From contig NW_023605194.1 in the NCBI RefSeq assembly GCF_014898055.3, forward strand, positions 96,975,258-97,039,257: a DNA stretch of 64,000 nt, in the 5' to 3' direction. Positions within the stretch are counted from its first letter, which is position 1; the number at the start of each line of letters is the position of its first letter. This document shows, piece after piece, positions 21,301-30,130 of the stretch. This DNA is from Talpa occidentalis (taxonomy: Eukaryota > Chordata > Mammalia > Eulipotyphla > Talpidae). The notes under the pieces were generated by a model, which was not told the origin of the DNA, did no database searches, and saw only the letters and a list, made by a program, of their open reading frames with translations. The position numbers and the translations under genes are program-made.

Positions 21301-22245
21301 AGAAACTGCAGACATGACCTTTGTAATTTGGCCAGGTTGGTGTAGGTGTTACGATGGCAAATGGGTTCTGTGAGATTTCTTATAAATTCTCCTCTCTGCC
21401 TTCATTGCTTTTTATCATTTCCAGGCTCCCCATCTTTGCAGACAGATGAGCTGATGACTGCTACTCTCCCACCTCCCCCTCCCCCCAAAAGCAGCCAGAG
21501 GAACTCCGCAGAGGTAGGGGACAGAGCTGTCATGGGAATATGACATGGGAACACAGCATTGGGTTTCCCAAGCTTTTGAGTAGGCAGGTTTTTCCAGAAC
21601 TTTGTCACTCTGATTGACTCTTGGTTCATTCCTGAAATAACAGGAATGAATAGGATAGCAGCAACATGCAGTTATCCTGAATAACAGGATAGGGGAATTG
21701 TAAATGAGAAAGAAGATGGACAGGTAGACCTTTTCATCCAGGTGAAGGGAGAGCTTCTCTGTACCTTACCTGGGTATGGGTGGTGAACTAAGAAGTGAGT
21801 GCTGGTTCACATTGGAAGAATTTACTTCTTCTGAGTGAGTTTTTCTGTAATGATCCCTGATGGGTTTCCATCATTCATTCAACAAATACTTGATGAGTGT
21901 CTGCTCTTTGCGTGCCTGGCACCCACGTGCCAGGCTACAGCAGTGTTGGTATATTTATGATTAACTCAAGGAGAACAAGGGAAGACACGTCAGTCTTATT
22001 TCCCTCATCACTTTGCAAAGACTGTGCAGATAAATTTAGATCAATTAGAAGCTAAAGCAGAAAGTGAGAAATGTGGGCGGAAAGACAGAATTGGTAGAAA
22101 GATAAGACGCATTAATGCTTTCCTGTGTCTCCCCCTTCAGATCGCTCCCCCACTGCCTGTCCGAAGAGACGCCAAAGCCCCACCCCCACCCCCTCCAAAA
22201 GCTCGGAAATCTGGCATCCTTTCTGCTGAGCCTGGATCCCAGTGA
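2551..22245 (+). CDS. DOCK5: DOCK5, last 14 coding exons (3' part of gene)
   Basis: Dedicator of cytokinesis 5 is a large cytoplasmic guanine nucleotide exchange factor for Rac; its DHR-2 domain performs the exchange and its proline-rich tail binds SH3 proteins. Fourteen exons with GT-AG boundaries and consistent phases encode about 552 codons, roughly the last 30% of a protein that is about 1870 residues in human. Blocks seen in order: [76 protein letters not shown] and the tail with PPPPPP and PPLPVRR. The tail, including [20 protein letters not shown] and [12 protein letters not shown], separates DOCK5 from DOCK1 and DOCK2, and the neighbours GNRH1, KCTD9 and CDCA2 agree. Upstream exons lie outside the window. 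Oddity: the exon at 13128-13303 is one base short, which breaks the DHR-2 frame as read. Confidence 0.96.
2641..4108. other. DOCK5 intron
   Basis: 1.5 kb with no exon, repeat or motif that I can support. Confidence 0.7.
4109..4213 (+). CDS. DOCK5: DOCK5 exon b
   Basis: 105 bp, phase 0. Acceptor ttttccag, donor gtaaga. Encodes [20 protein letters not shown] followed by [15 protein letters not shown], a signature block of DOCK-A/B family DHR-2 domains. Confidence 0.95.
4371..4410. repeat. 20-bp tandem duplication
   Basis: Two perfect copies of cgcctcttcaccccacaccc, 4371-4390 and 4391-4410, in a DOCK5 intron. Confidence 0.95.
4790..4997 (-). repeat. tRNA-derived SINE (copy 3)
   Basis: Antisense, with an internal deletion; ends gcgccaccagggaggtct. 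Confidence 0.82.
5087..5110. repeat. (ATTC)n microsatellite
   Basis: Six tandem attc units in a DOCK5 intron. Confidence 0.9.
5228..5495 (+). repeat. tRNA-derived SINE (copy 4)
   Basis: Full-length copy flanked by a direct repeat aaataatcacacaaa (5212-5226 and about 5496-5510). Confidence 0.88.
6060..7010 (-). repeat. L2 LINE fragments, antisense
   Basis: Minus strand resembles the L2 3' region: complements of gagagatgatggtggc-like text at 6390-6450, and two copies of the segment 'amino-end of the L2 tail' at about 6110-6180 and 6780-6920. Probably two insertions or one rearranged. The open frames here are broken and not genes. Confidence 0.55.
7370..8170 (+). repeat. L2-like LINE fragment
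   Basis: CT-rich sense text of the L2 3' type (ttccagcccaaggttctttc and neighbours). Diverged. Confidence 0.4.
9001..9142 (+). CDS. DOCK5: DOCK5 exon c
   Basis: 142 bp, leaving one base over. Acceptor gacctgcag, donor gtatcc. Encodes [20 protein letters not shown], then [11 protein letters not shown] and EEIKTSPKQ; the split codon completes as Y with the next exon. Confidence 0.95.
9660..9741 (+). CDS. DOCK5: DOCK5 exon d
   Basis: 82 bp. Acceptor gtgactcag, donor gtaagt. Encodes [20 protein letters not shown] and VPEQIL, completing the split Y codon at its start and leaving two bases at its end. Confidence 0.94.
9743..10719. other. DOCK5 intron
   Basis: The MLT1 LTR at 9854-10214; the other half is unannotatable. 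Confidence 0.7.
9854..10214 (-). mobile_element. MLT1-type MaLR LTR
   Basis: The reverse complement follows the MLT1 LTR from its start (tctgaacgtttgtgtcc) through ccatgaatggaa and a TATAAAA-like segment to the end tggactgagaca. Complete solo LTR in a DOCK5 intron. Confidence 0.8.
10720..10804 (+). CDS. DOCK5: DOCK5 exon e
   Basis: 85 bp. Acceptor ctttcccag, donor gtgagt. Encodes [20 protein letters not shown] and KDPDNEFA; ends in phase 0. Confidence 0.95.
11237..11323 (+). CDS. DOCK5: DOCK5 exon f
   Basis: 87 bp, 29 codons, phase 0. Acceptor ctgccag, donor gtgagt. Encodes [20 protein letters not shown] and WFEVKQIST, matching DOCK1 NMWIERTIYTTAYKLPGILR. Confidence 0.95.
11590..12330 (+). 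repeat. L2 LINE 3' fragment
   Basis: Recognisable L2 order: gtgcttaaaacccttcctca, ctccccatgtctctag, cttgacactgttca, tgcctaaaatgtcctc, ccagcttccccaggaaatc. Translates to a decayed L2 reverse-transcriptase tail. Confidence 0.65.
13128..13303 (+). CDS. DOCK5: DOCK5 exon g, carries a 1-bp frame-breaking deletion
   Basis: 176 bp; 177 bp is expected from the family and from the phases of both neighbours. Acceptor gtcacag, donor gtgggt. Encodes [20 protein letters not shown] and so on to GIVDPAVMG, then the frame slips: the DNA has five G then five T after the VM codons, where the conserved GGFSNYEK needs six G. As read, the frame continues VFPTMK and in the next exon runs to a TGA. The lost reading frame is otherwise perfectly preserved downstream in all exons, so either the deletion is very recent or it is a homopolymer sequencing error. 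Confidence 0.92.
13304..14249. other. DOCK5 intron
   Basis: 946 bp with nothing recognised. No alternative donor that would restore the frame of exon g is evident right after it. Confidence 0.65.
14250..14333 (+). CDS. DOCK5: DOCK5 exon h
   Basis: 84 bp, 28 codons, phase 0. Acceptor gctttcag, donor gtatgc. In the ancestral frame it encodes [20 protein letters not shown] and LKQLIALQ, the helix following the nucleotide-sensor region of DHR-2. Confidence 0.94.
14389..14441 (+). repeat. tRNA-derived SINE, head fragment (copy 5)
   Basis: Only the tRNA-like head survives: ccagtggcgcagtggttgag through gcgaagctgcccga. It sits just after the donor of DOCK5 exon h. Confidence 0.75.
14973..15110 (+). 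CDS. DOCK5: DOCK5 exon i (end of DHR-2)
   Basis: 138 bp, 46 codons, phase 0. Acceptor tttctaag, donor gtaggc. Encodes [20 protein letters not shown], then [19 protein letters not shown] and LYGVITL, the last helices of DHR-2. Confidence 0.94.
15170..15538. mobile_element. 5'-inverted L1 3' end (twin-primed)
   Basis: 15180-15360 is antisense to the end of L1 ORF2/3'UTR: the minus strand encodes [14 protein letters not shown] and [14 protein letters not shown]. 15361-15524 then reads in the sense direction and resembles the more 3' part of the L1 copy at 31241-31400. An inverted upstream piece joined to a sense 3' piece is the classic product of twin priming. Confidence 0.65.
15426..15483. repeat. 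29-bp tandem duplication in an L1 tail
   Basis: Two copies of period 29 (15426-15454, 15455-15483) with one mismatch (gcacagg versus gcacggg). Confidence 0.92.
15542..15791 (+). repeat. tRNA-derived SINE (copy 6)
   Basis: Flanked by a perfect 17-bp direct repeat aaaaatgaaccatgatg (15525-15541 and 15792-15808), the target-site duplication; inserted at the tail of an L1 remnant. Confidence 0.92.
15809..17354. other. DOCK5 intron, distal part
   Basis: MER5A at 15995-16176, a C run at 16247, then AT/CT-rich sequence with nothing recognised. Confidence 0.7.
15995..16176 (+). mobile_element. MER5A (hAT-Charlie) element
   Basis: Matches MER5A almost end to end: ggttctcaaactt, agaaccacctggaaagcttg, ggtttggggtggggctcaag, aatttgcatttct and cacactgtgagaacca. 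Confidence 0.85.
17355..17521 (+). CDS. DOCK5: DOCK5 exon j (Ser-rich linker)
   Basis: 167 bp, leaving two bases. Acceptor cttcttcag, donor gtaaga. Encodes [20 protein letters not shown], then [20 protein letters not shown] and [10 protein letters not shown]. No ATG-initiated frame on the plus strand spans it; it was found by phase and by resemblance to the DOCK5 tail. The Ser/Thr-rich composition is typical of a phosphorylated linker. Confidence 0.9.
18280..18385. repeat. compound (TG)n(AG)n microsatellite
   Basis: (TG) from about 18280 to 18303, then AG-rich to 18335, a short spacer, and a second AG block to about 18385 with a repeated agtaat.ggagaaaatc flank. Confidence 0.95.
19165..19275 (-). 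repeat. MIR element
   Basis: Antisense MIR core: aagaaactgaggatgaaaag, ggtcacccaacaagtaag, ggatttgaacacaggctgtc and tggctccc. Confidence 0.75.
19567..19735 (+). CDS. DOCK5: DOCK5 exon k
   Basis: 169 bp. Acceptor ggctggtag, donor gtaaaa followed by an A run. Encodes [20 protein letters not shown], then [20 protein letters not shown] and EKAPEPDLM. The donor is weak (gtaaaaaa); phase and the next exon support it. Confidence 0.9.
20371..20509 (+). CDS. DOCK5: DOCK5 exon l
   Basis: 139 bp. Acceptor cctgtactag, donor gtaagt. Encodes [20 protein letters not shown], then [20 protein letters not shown] and KATRTL; several SP/TP and PxxP sites. Confidence 0.92.
20510..21424. other. DOCK5 intron
   Basis: 915 bp, nothing recognised. 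Confidence 0.65.
21425..21513 (+). CDS. DOCK5: DOCK5 exon m (polyproline)
   Basis: 89 bp. Acceptor atttccag, donor gtaggg. Encodes [20 protein letters not shown] and [10 protein letters not shown] few residues shorter between the polyproline run and QRNS than human DOCK5 as I recall it. Confidence 0.9.
21865..21945 (-). repeat. MIR-like fragment
   Basis: attcattcaacaaatacttg followed by gcgtgcctggcac, the usual antisense MIR 3' end. Confidence 0.55.
22141..22245 (+). CDS. DOCK5: DOCK5 last coding exon
   Basis: 105 bp including TGA at 22243-22245. Acceptor cccccttcag. Encodes [20 protein letters not shown] and [21 protein letters not shown] is a class II-like SH3-binding motif, as expected for binding adaptors such as CRK. 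Confidence 0.94.
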   Translation: MAPPLPVRRDAKAPPPPPPKARKSGILSAEPGSQ

Positions 22246-23821
22246 GGATCTTGTCTTCCCTCCTGGGCTTAAAACACCTGGGAGAGCTGACGCCGGGGAA
22301 TTCGCCTCCAGGGGGCAGTGTCTGCAACTACAGTGCTCCCTGCTCACTTCCTTTTCTGCCTGGGATGAGGTACACCAGCTCAAAACTGGTTTTGTTCTTT
22401 TGAAATCTTTCTCTTTGATCTGTGCCTGATGCCAGACCACGTGTCTGGTCCATGTGGAATTTCAGAACTTGCCACATCCTGCGCATTTCTCAAAGGAGAG
22501 ACCTTCCTCGCCATTATGAAGTTGCAGTCTCCATTGTGGAGGCCATAGGTCCTTTCTGTGCCAGAGAAGTTTGGTGATGGCGGCGGAGCAACCCATTGGT
22601 GTTTGGAGGAATTTCTTGTTTCCTTCTGAAAAGCTGTCCCTGAGACATACTCAATCCTATATAAGTACTGGAAGAGACAGATAACAAATACACTTTGGGT
22701 CTCAAATTAGTAGACCCTTCTAATGTGACTCCTTTGAGGAAAACAACTTTTTATTGGAGAGTGACTGCTTTCAAATGTTATTGAAAAAATATGGACTTTG
22801 TCCTGAGCCCTGAACTCCTACATCCCTCCGACCCCACCCCTCCCTGGCGTCCGACCTCGTCACACTCCTGACTCATGGCCCTCACTGTACCACAGTCGCT
22901 CCTACTTATAGGGACTCCTGAAGCTCTTTCTTTTGCACACACTTTTCTTATCCTTTTGCCTCCTTTGAGCACAAATCACTGGATTTAAGGAACTTAGAAG
23001 CCTGGGATCAACAGTTTCTCTTCCAGATCCCATTTGGATGACTCTGCAGCCCCCATCTGCAGCCTGATTTACCCTGGAGAATACAGTGCAATATCCCCCT
23101 TTGATTATTTATTCGTCTTGACTGTGGAGTTAATTTGATGACATGTTTATGGTACTATTGCCAGTACTTCTTTCAATAGACAAAAGGGATGATGTAAATG
23201 AGCAAGTATTATCTACACAGACACAAAGCAGCCACACAAAGTTAAAGGGCATTTTGAGCTGGAAAGGCTTTAAAGCAGATACAAGCAACCCCTGTGCCTT
23301 GGAGATAGTAGTAATTAAGTCTAAACACAGGAAGTCATACTCTAGAGTCTCACTAATAACCCAGCTTGCTAATTTAGACTTTATCCTGTTACCACTTAGA
23401 CCCAGAATGCAAATTTGACAAACACTTTACTACCTTCCTCTAGGTGGGGCAACAGTGAGAATGTCCCAGATATGTCTATACTCTTAGGTATTTATAGCAA
23501 ATAGAAAACTTCTTGATTGTGCACCCCCCTACCAGGGGTCTCTCACAACGTTGCCCAGAGCCCCCTGTCCTTCTCGGGAGAGAAGGGATAGTGCTTTCAG
23601 CTCCGGGAGTCTGGACCTGCTTTCTGGCCTCTATGTGTGCCTACTTCACCGCCATCCCTTTGTGGGGAGAGATCCTAATTCATCACAGGGTTAGGGAAGC
23701 AAAACTCTGAGATGTGTCCAAAAAGACGCCCTAAATTAGTGTGCGTGTTCCAGAAGTGGTGAGGGAAAGTAGGTCCTTCACCCCTACAGCTCTCCCCTCA
23801 CACGCCCTCTAGAACCTATGA

Positions 23822-24025
23822 TGTGGTATGATGGAAAGAACCTGAGCTCTGGAATTAAACCCATTTGGTTGCCCATCATCCCTGCTATGTCATCTATTAA
23901 CTTTGCAAACTCCTACAAAGCATTTGAAATTCGCTGAGCTTTCATTCTCTCGCCTTTGAAAAATGGCGATAATATCTGCCACACAGGTTTTATGAGGGTC
24001 AAGTGAGATTGCAAATTACCTTTTT
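23822..24025 (+). repeat. MIR element
   Basis: agaacctgagctctggaatt, then attaactttgcaaa, the aaaatggcgataatatctgc block and caagtgagattg, in MIR order. In the probable DOCK5 3'UTR. Confidence 0.7.
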
Positions 24026-25982
24026 AAAGGTAATTTAAAATGTGAGTGCAGGTTCGTTGTGCACATACAGTCCCTCTCCCAAAGGTGGGATCTGTTGGAG
24101 TTTTTCCATAGTTATTTATGACTAGAGACAAGAAGTTAATAAGAACTGAAAAGGATTTTCAGTGGAAAGAGCCCAAAGAAGAAGGAAGGAAGCAACACAG
24201 GAGTTATTCAGGGCTTATGTGGAGCCTGGAGCAGCTTCTGAGAAGTTGCCTGACTGGAAGGGATTCCTATTCCCCACCCTACTTTTCAGGCTGCCATTAA
24301 AATACAAAGATATAAACTGAGTCACACACATTAAACAAACAAGCAAATCAAGCCAGTCCCTTGAGGCTGGGAGGGTGAGTCCTGCAGAAGGATCTGTGAG
24401 CGGAGGCTGGGAAAGTCTGATCCACCAGCACCTACCTAGATACGTTCCCTTTTTTAATATTATATATTTTCCATCTGATTCACTTTCCATATTAATGGCA
24501 ATCGTAGGTCTCTCCTTCCTGAACACAAAGAATTCCAGGTAATGTAAATAATAAATTGCAGGAGGCATTGGAAGGTTTAGGTCCTTGGGAAGCCTCTGGG
24601 TAAAAAGAAATCATATTTGAGAAAAGTTCATAAATAATGTCTGTCCTGAAATCAAAGAGGAAGACTACAAAGAAATGTCTTATGATTACCTTAAATATTG
24701 GAGAGATAAGGGACAGGAAACAAAGTAGTGGCCTTTATATTCTTTGAAAAGAACTCTGGGGTATTAAAAGACATTGAAGGGAGCCCCCAAACTCTCACAA
24801 TGTGGTGGATACTGGTTTATGAGATTTTTAATTTTTTTTTTTTTTTTTTGCTCTGTACTGGGAACGTGTCTTGATTTCAGACTTTTTTTTTCATTTAACA
24901 TATATTGAGCTCTTACCCATCGCCGCAACCACCACACTAGACCCTCAGGATGCAGAGTGCTTTGTGTTGCAGCGCAAATAGGCCTGTGTACAGACGGCGG
25001 TGACGTGCAGCTGGGAAGTGAGTGGTATGAGGGAAAATCTCCTCAGGAAGGGCAGCTGTTTGCCGCCCCCTCCACTTACACACCTTAACTCCAAATTGCA
25101 GTCATTTTCCTGTTAGTAGAGGCTGCTCCCACCCCAGAAAAGAAATCAGGCTTGGAGATAACAATCTGCTGTTGTTAACTTTCCAGGCTCCAAAGTCCTG
25201 CCCCTCTAATTACCCCCAGATCATTAGGTGATTCTTATTTAAAAATTGAGATGTGACAAATCTTCGATGTACAGATGGATACATTTTTACATAGATACAC
25301 AACCTCTGTCACCATCTCTCAGGACAGACAGAGACCACTTCCTGTGTTGTTGAAGTTTCCCTCATGTCTTTCAAATTTGTTCCTTCTTTCCTCTTACTTC
25401 TCAGGTATAAGAAAAGGGGAGAAAAACCCCGCTGTTAACACGAGACTGTAAAGATTCTACCTGGACCTCAATTTCCTCATGTTATATATATGTACACTCA
25501 CGTGTGTGTATATATTTGAGGCACCATGATTTTTAGAAACCTTTCAGTCATACCTTTCTTTTTTTCTAAGTGAGTAAAAAAGAAAGAAAGCCAGAAGGAA
25601 ACTTTAAGTTTCTATGCAAAGACTTTCAAGTCCATGCATCATGACCAAGTAGCATTTAAAAATTATGTGGAAAAGGTAAGTTTCTCTTGGGATGAGTTAA
25701 TAGCAGAACCATCAACTTTAACTATCTACAAAAGGAAAAAAGATGATATTCCTGCCATCGATGATGTCAGGCTGATTCTTAAAATCCAGCCAAAGCTGGT
25801 CTTCAGCCTGTGCTGCCCAAACTCACCCATCTATAGTCACTATTTGTGAGTTGTTTCAACAATTTGTCAAAAGTTCTGTTGTAATGATTTTGTAAAAGTA
25901 GTGGGTTTCAAACATGGACAGTAAAAGAATATGTGTCGAAGTAGAAAATTTTTGTTCATATTTGCTATTATTTATTTTTTAA

Positions 25983-25988
25983 ATTAAA
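25983..25988 (+). terminator. candidate DOCK5 poly(A) signal ATTAAA
   Basis: ATTAAA followed about 20-30 bases later by a GT-rich stretch (tatggtgtgttt at 26009-26020). It would give a 3'UTR of about 3.75 kb, in line with the long DOCK5 3'UTR in other mammals as I recall. Other AATAAA/ATTAAA hexamers occur earlier (for example near 24548), so alternative ends are possible. Confidence 0.35.
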
Positions 25989-26160
25989 AATGGAAATGTA
26001 TTTTAAAGTATGGTGTGTTTAGTTTATTGTTACCCTATGTTAATGAAACAAAAATCATTTCTGGACTTTTCCTTATTGACACCTCCTTTGTGACATATCA
26101 CACTCAAGAGTCTCTGTGGCCTCACTAGAGTCCTGTTAATTTAAACTTGTACCATGGAAT

Positions 26161-26642
26161 TGTTATAGGGCAGCCCCGATACAAAACGGGGTGCCTGACT
26201 GTGGGTCCTCACCCGCACGCTTTAAAGGACTTACCAATGCTCTACTGCAGGCACACGCGAAAGGTTAATAAAGGGTTTATTTACAAGGGAAAAGGAAATA
26301 AGGAAATGTACAACTCAGGGAGAAAAGTGGGAGACCAAGTTTTAAATGCGTCCTACCTGATCCGCCGATCTGGAATCCCAAATGGCACTCTGAGAGCTGG
26401 CCGCGAGCCAGGAGCCGTGAAGCCAGGAGGTGAGCGACAGAGCGAAAGACCCCAAAGCCCATGTGTTTGGTTTTTATACCAAACCTGGCTGCTGCTTAAC
26501 TCCACCCTCAGGTCCCAGCCACCCTCCCCTTGGTGGTGACAGGATTTGTCTTTCCCAATGTCCTGATGGCTTTGGTCTGGAGTGGGGGTGGAGTCCACAA
26601 AGCCTGTATGGGATTAGCTCAGGACATCCTTTCCCCCTAACA
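26161..26642 (-). mobile_element. solo ERV LTR, class I-like
   Basis: 482 bp, bounded by TGTTATAGGG on the left and CCCCCTAACA on the right, with a 4-bp target duplication gaat (26157-26160 and 26643-26646). On the minus strand it has a TATA box (ggtataaaaa, 26480-26471) and an AATAAA (26281-26276) in the right order. No internal retroviral genes follow. Confidence 0.8.
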
Positions 26643-26929
26643 GAATCAGAGTCTCTTTTGCCTAAAAGCCATGAAAACTTCAGACCCTGGTTCTGCCCCA
26701 CCCCGTCCCCCTCCATCCGTCACTTTGTCACGCGAGCTGACAATTTTCTAGTAAAAATTCATTCAATTCTCACAGCTTCTATGTCTTCACCATTCGCTAC
26801 TGATAATTTGATAGAGGTAACAACAAATAAAGAGGTTAAAAGGAATGTCATAACTTACAGGGAAAGGATAGGAACTGAGTCCCAAATGAGGATGAACAAT
26901 AGTATTACCTAGAAGAAACTACAACCCCA

Positions 26930-27060
26930 GACCCATTAAGTCAGAATTTCCAAGAGAGGAGAGTGAGACCCAGACACTGGTTTTTGTTTTGCTTTGTTTC
27001 CAAATCCTCACCTCATGTTATTTCAATATAAAGCTAAGGCTGAGAACCATTATAGCGTTC
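26930..27060 (+). mobile_element. MER5-like hAT fragment
   Basis: Fragment with cagaatttcc... and the terminal gctgagaaccatt typical of MER5. Confidence 0.4.
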
Positions 27061-27264
27061 AATAATTGAAGTTCAAGGTGTGTTTCTTAAAATTCCCGCT
27101 AGTGGTGGGTCCGGCTAGAGAGAGCAGCTGTACCTCAGAATAGCTGCCTTGTTTTAAGTCCTGGGTTTATATCTTAGATTTGTTTTTCTTTTTTTGAGAA
27201 AATGTTCCAGTATTTGCAAACATGTGCAATCTATTGCTTCTTAGAGCAAAAATGCTCCACTGTC

Positions 27265-27420
27265 TCCATATATAAGATGCTTGTTAAAAATGCAAATAGT
27301 GTGAGCCCCCGACTGAATCTATTAGCCTGGGGAATCTTTGGGTTTAGGGTCCCAATGACAAACACTCGAGAATTTTCCACTGTCAAAATGTGCAAGTGCA
27401 GTTATCTCATGCAGTGATTC
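27265..27420 (+). mobile_element. MER5-like hAT fragment
   Basis: atgcttgttaaaaatgcaaa, gagcccccgactgaatctat and cctggggaatctttgggttt follow the middle of MER5-type elements. Confidence 0.45.
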
Positions 27421-27701
27421 TTGGCTTTTTTTACAGTCATCTCTAGGATTCTACATCTAAATCCTATGCTAAAATGGTCTTTGTTAAAGTCATTCTTTTG
27501 CTTTTTTGATCATTTAAGGCCTTATCTACTTGAGAACTCATCTCATTAATTGCATCATTTGGTATGTTTCCCTTTTCCTTTATTTTGAGGGACTACAGAC
27601 TCTTGAAGCTAGATTGAGATGAGTTAGACTTTTTCAGATTCAGGAAAATGTCTATATTAAACGGTATTTTCACTCTCCTTCTGCTTAGTAATTTGGCCAT
27701 C

Positions 27702-28121
27702 TGTAGGGTAAGGAAAAATGTCAGGCATTTCTGCCCTCCCGCCATCAGGATAGATGATGGATCCTTGCGGTCCTGAATGCATGCCTGATGGCGGGCACCT
27801 GGAGTAGGGTGTGGGCATAGGTAGATGGGATTCACCTGGGCTGAGACTGGGCTTTAAGGGCGGCGTCATGGGGATGCCAACAGAAGCTGAGAGAGAAGCA
27901 AGAGAAGCTGAAGCCGAGAGAAGGCCGTAGAGCCCAGATAGTAAGGATTTGCTGGGGGCTGGGAGGCCTGCCAGTCTCCCACCCCCCCCAGCATCCCTGC
28001 CTGCCATATGCCTGGTGAACCCCAATAAAAAACCTGCAGAACCACTGAGGAGTCTGATTCCTCCTTTACCCGGTCTGCATGGGATCAGAAAACCTGCAGT
28101 GTGGCCATTCCTGACCCTACA
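27702..28121 (+). mobile_element. solo LTR, family A copy 1
   Basis: 420 bp, TGTAGGGTAAGG to CCTACA, with a 5-bp target duplication ccatc (27697-27701 and 28122-28126). Contains AATAAA near 28024. Resembles the LTR at 29001. Confidence 0.82.
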
Positions 28122-28126
28122 CCATC

Positions 28127-28995
28127 TGAGACTCATACCCAAAACATTCCTGTAAGCTGCAGATGACCACATGCCATCCTCAGCCTCAAACATCCTCATC
28201 AACATCCCCACACTCATCAGGGTGTGGGGCCTCAGCCCCAAGCCTGCCCTGGTCTCAGGCAGATGAGAAAGCAGGCCACAAAGCCCATATGTGGGGAGCA
28301 GGAACAAGTCTTTAGCACAGCAAGAAGAGACACACAGCATGGTCTGTGTGCTGGCCTGGCGGGAGCAGCCTGAACCAGTGTTTCAGGTGGCGGCAGCCCC
28401 GACCCAGCCCCAGTGGTGGCAGGCCCCTATGGCCCCTGGGCTCTCTTGGCCCCCTTGTCCCTGGCAGCAGTGGCAGTAAAGATAGAAATAGCAACCGTGG
28501 CGGCGTCCAGTAGCAATAGCCCCTCCAGACTCTGGCCACAGCAATGGCCCATCAGCCCATCAGTGGGTGGCAGTCAGTCAGTCAGGGCTCCCCCACCCCC
28601 ACCCAGGAGCCCTATTAGCTTTTATATGATTAAAAGACAAGGCCAACACAGCACCAAGTTTATTTATTTTTTTAATTTATTTATATAAGCACTGGGTATA
28701 GTCAGAAGCGCGGGAGGGTGAGAAAATTCACCAGAGCCAGAGCGGGGAGCAGAGCAGGCAGAAGGACCGAAGTACACTGCTGAGGGGAGCAGCGGGCGGC
28801 AGGAGAGGTCTGCGCGCCATGTGGGACCCTCCTCTGGTGGCCGGGGAGCAGCTGGGGATCGAACCGGTGCTGTAGAGGCTGCGGGCAGCTTCGCAACCCA
28901 GTGCTCAACCACTGCGCCACCGGGGAGGCCCAACACAGCACCAAGTTTAAGCCTAGTTTACATTTTTACGCATATGAGCTATACATCAAGGTTAT
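28127..28995. other. sequence between the two family A solo LTRs
   Basis: About 520 bp of GC-rich text plus one SINE. Not proviral: each LTR has its own target duplication. Text around 28380-28560 (ggcagcccc, ggcccctatggcccc) is unassigned. Confidence 0.6.
28662..28929 (-). repeat. tRNA-derived SINE (copy 7)
   Basis: Full-length antisense copy between two solo LTRs, with the direct repeat aacacagcaccaagttta on both sides (left from 28645, right from 28932). Confidence 0.92.
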
Positions 28996-29000
28996 ATTAT

Positions 29001-29449
29001 TGTAGGGTAAGGCGAAAAAGTATCAAGCTTTTCTGCCCTCCCGCCATTGGGATTGATGATGGATCTGGGGTCCTGAATGCTTGCCTGATGGCAGGCACCT
29101 GGAGTAAGGTGTGGGCATATGTAAGTGGGTCCACCTGGGCTGAGAGGCTGGGCTTATAAGGAGGGCGTCAGAGGGACGCCAGCAGAACAGAGAGTGAAAG
29201 AGTGACCGGAAGAGAACCAGCAGAGAAGCAGAGGCCATGAGAGAGCGTGGGAGAGCTCAGAGAGAGTGAAGATTTGCTGGGGGCTAGGAGGCCTGCCAGC
29301 CTCCCTGCCCCCTGGTACCCTTGCCTTCTATGTACCTGGTTGAATCCCAATAAAACCCTGAAAAAGCCACCAAGGGCTCCAAGGACTCCTCCTTTACCTC
29401 ATCTGCTCGGATCATACAGAACCCGCCCAGTGGCCTTCTTGCCTCTACA
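29001..29449 (+). mobile_element. solo LTR, family A copy 2
   Basis: 449 bp, TGTAGGGTAAGG to TCTACA, with its own 5-bp target duplication attat (28996-29000 and 29450-29454). AATAAA near 29350. Same orientation and family as the copy at 27702. Confidence 0.82.
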
Positions 29450-29955
29450 ATTATTTACTGCTTTCTTCACATGCAGACTACATCTCCAGGCTACATGTTA
29501 TCTACTAGGCCACCTATGCTGGAAGGTCATGAGAAAAACAGCCTGAGAAACTTGGAGAAACGACGTTTTTTTCACTTGCCCAGTAGTCTCTTTTTCCTTG
29601 GGGTCCTCTCAGCTTCTAGTTGACTTTCAAAGGAATTGGAGACATTCATTCTAAGTGCGAGGAAGACTTGGGTATGGGCTATCTACTGGAGCACACGGAG
29701 GAAGATAAAGCTACGGCCCCAGGGAAAACTATAGCTGAGTGAGCTTTTGTGACCGGGCCCATTATGCGACTAGTCTCATAGGCACAGGGCTGTGCAGGAG
29801 CTATGAGATTCCTGTCCTGAACAATAATGTGTTTTCCACTCATCTGCCCTCTGTGGACTCACTTAGGAGGAATCCCTGGGGGACCACAGTGTCCCTCCCC
29901 TACCAGCGTTGGAGAAAGACTTAAAGGTAATGCCACTCAATTCACACCATGGAAC

Positions 29956-29961
29956 TTTATT
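29956..29961 (-). terminator. GNRH1 poly(A) signal AATAAA
   Basis: AATAAA on the minus strand 128 bases past the stop codon, followed by a GT-rich stretch (tggtgtg). The short 3'UTR fits the gene family. Confidence 0.65.
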
Positions 29962-30088
29962 ATGAAATATGTGCTATTTGGCATAAGAATTTCTAAAATT
30001 CACACAATTAACTTACAGCTATTAAATGGATCACAAATTTCAATGCTAGAATTATACTTGTTTTGTCAATCGTTGGGACTCAACGGAT

Positions 30089-30130
30089 TTAAATTTTCTT
30101 CTGCCCCTTTTCCTCTTCAATCAGTCTTTC
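30089..30130 (-). CDS. GNRH1: GNRH1 last coding exon
   Basis: 42 bp: [13 protein letters not shown] and TAA at 30091-30089. Acceptor ttttcag. Matches human ESLIEEETGQKKI. Confidence 0.94.
   Translation of the reverse strand, partial: ERLIEEEKGQKKI

Larger units (their letters stand above)
22246..25988 (+). other. probable DOCK5 3'UTR
   Basis: No coding potential; contains MIR and a T run at about 24831. Extent rests on the candidate poly(A) signal at 25983. Confidence 0.5.

Noticed and set aside
27657..28340. 227-codon minus-strand frame
   Set aside because: It runs through the antisense of a solo LTR and its flank; no retroviral or cellular domain is seen.
27702..29449. A short provirus with paired LTRs
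   Set aside because: Each LTR has a separate target-site duplication and no primer-binding site or retroviral genes lie between them.
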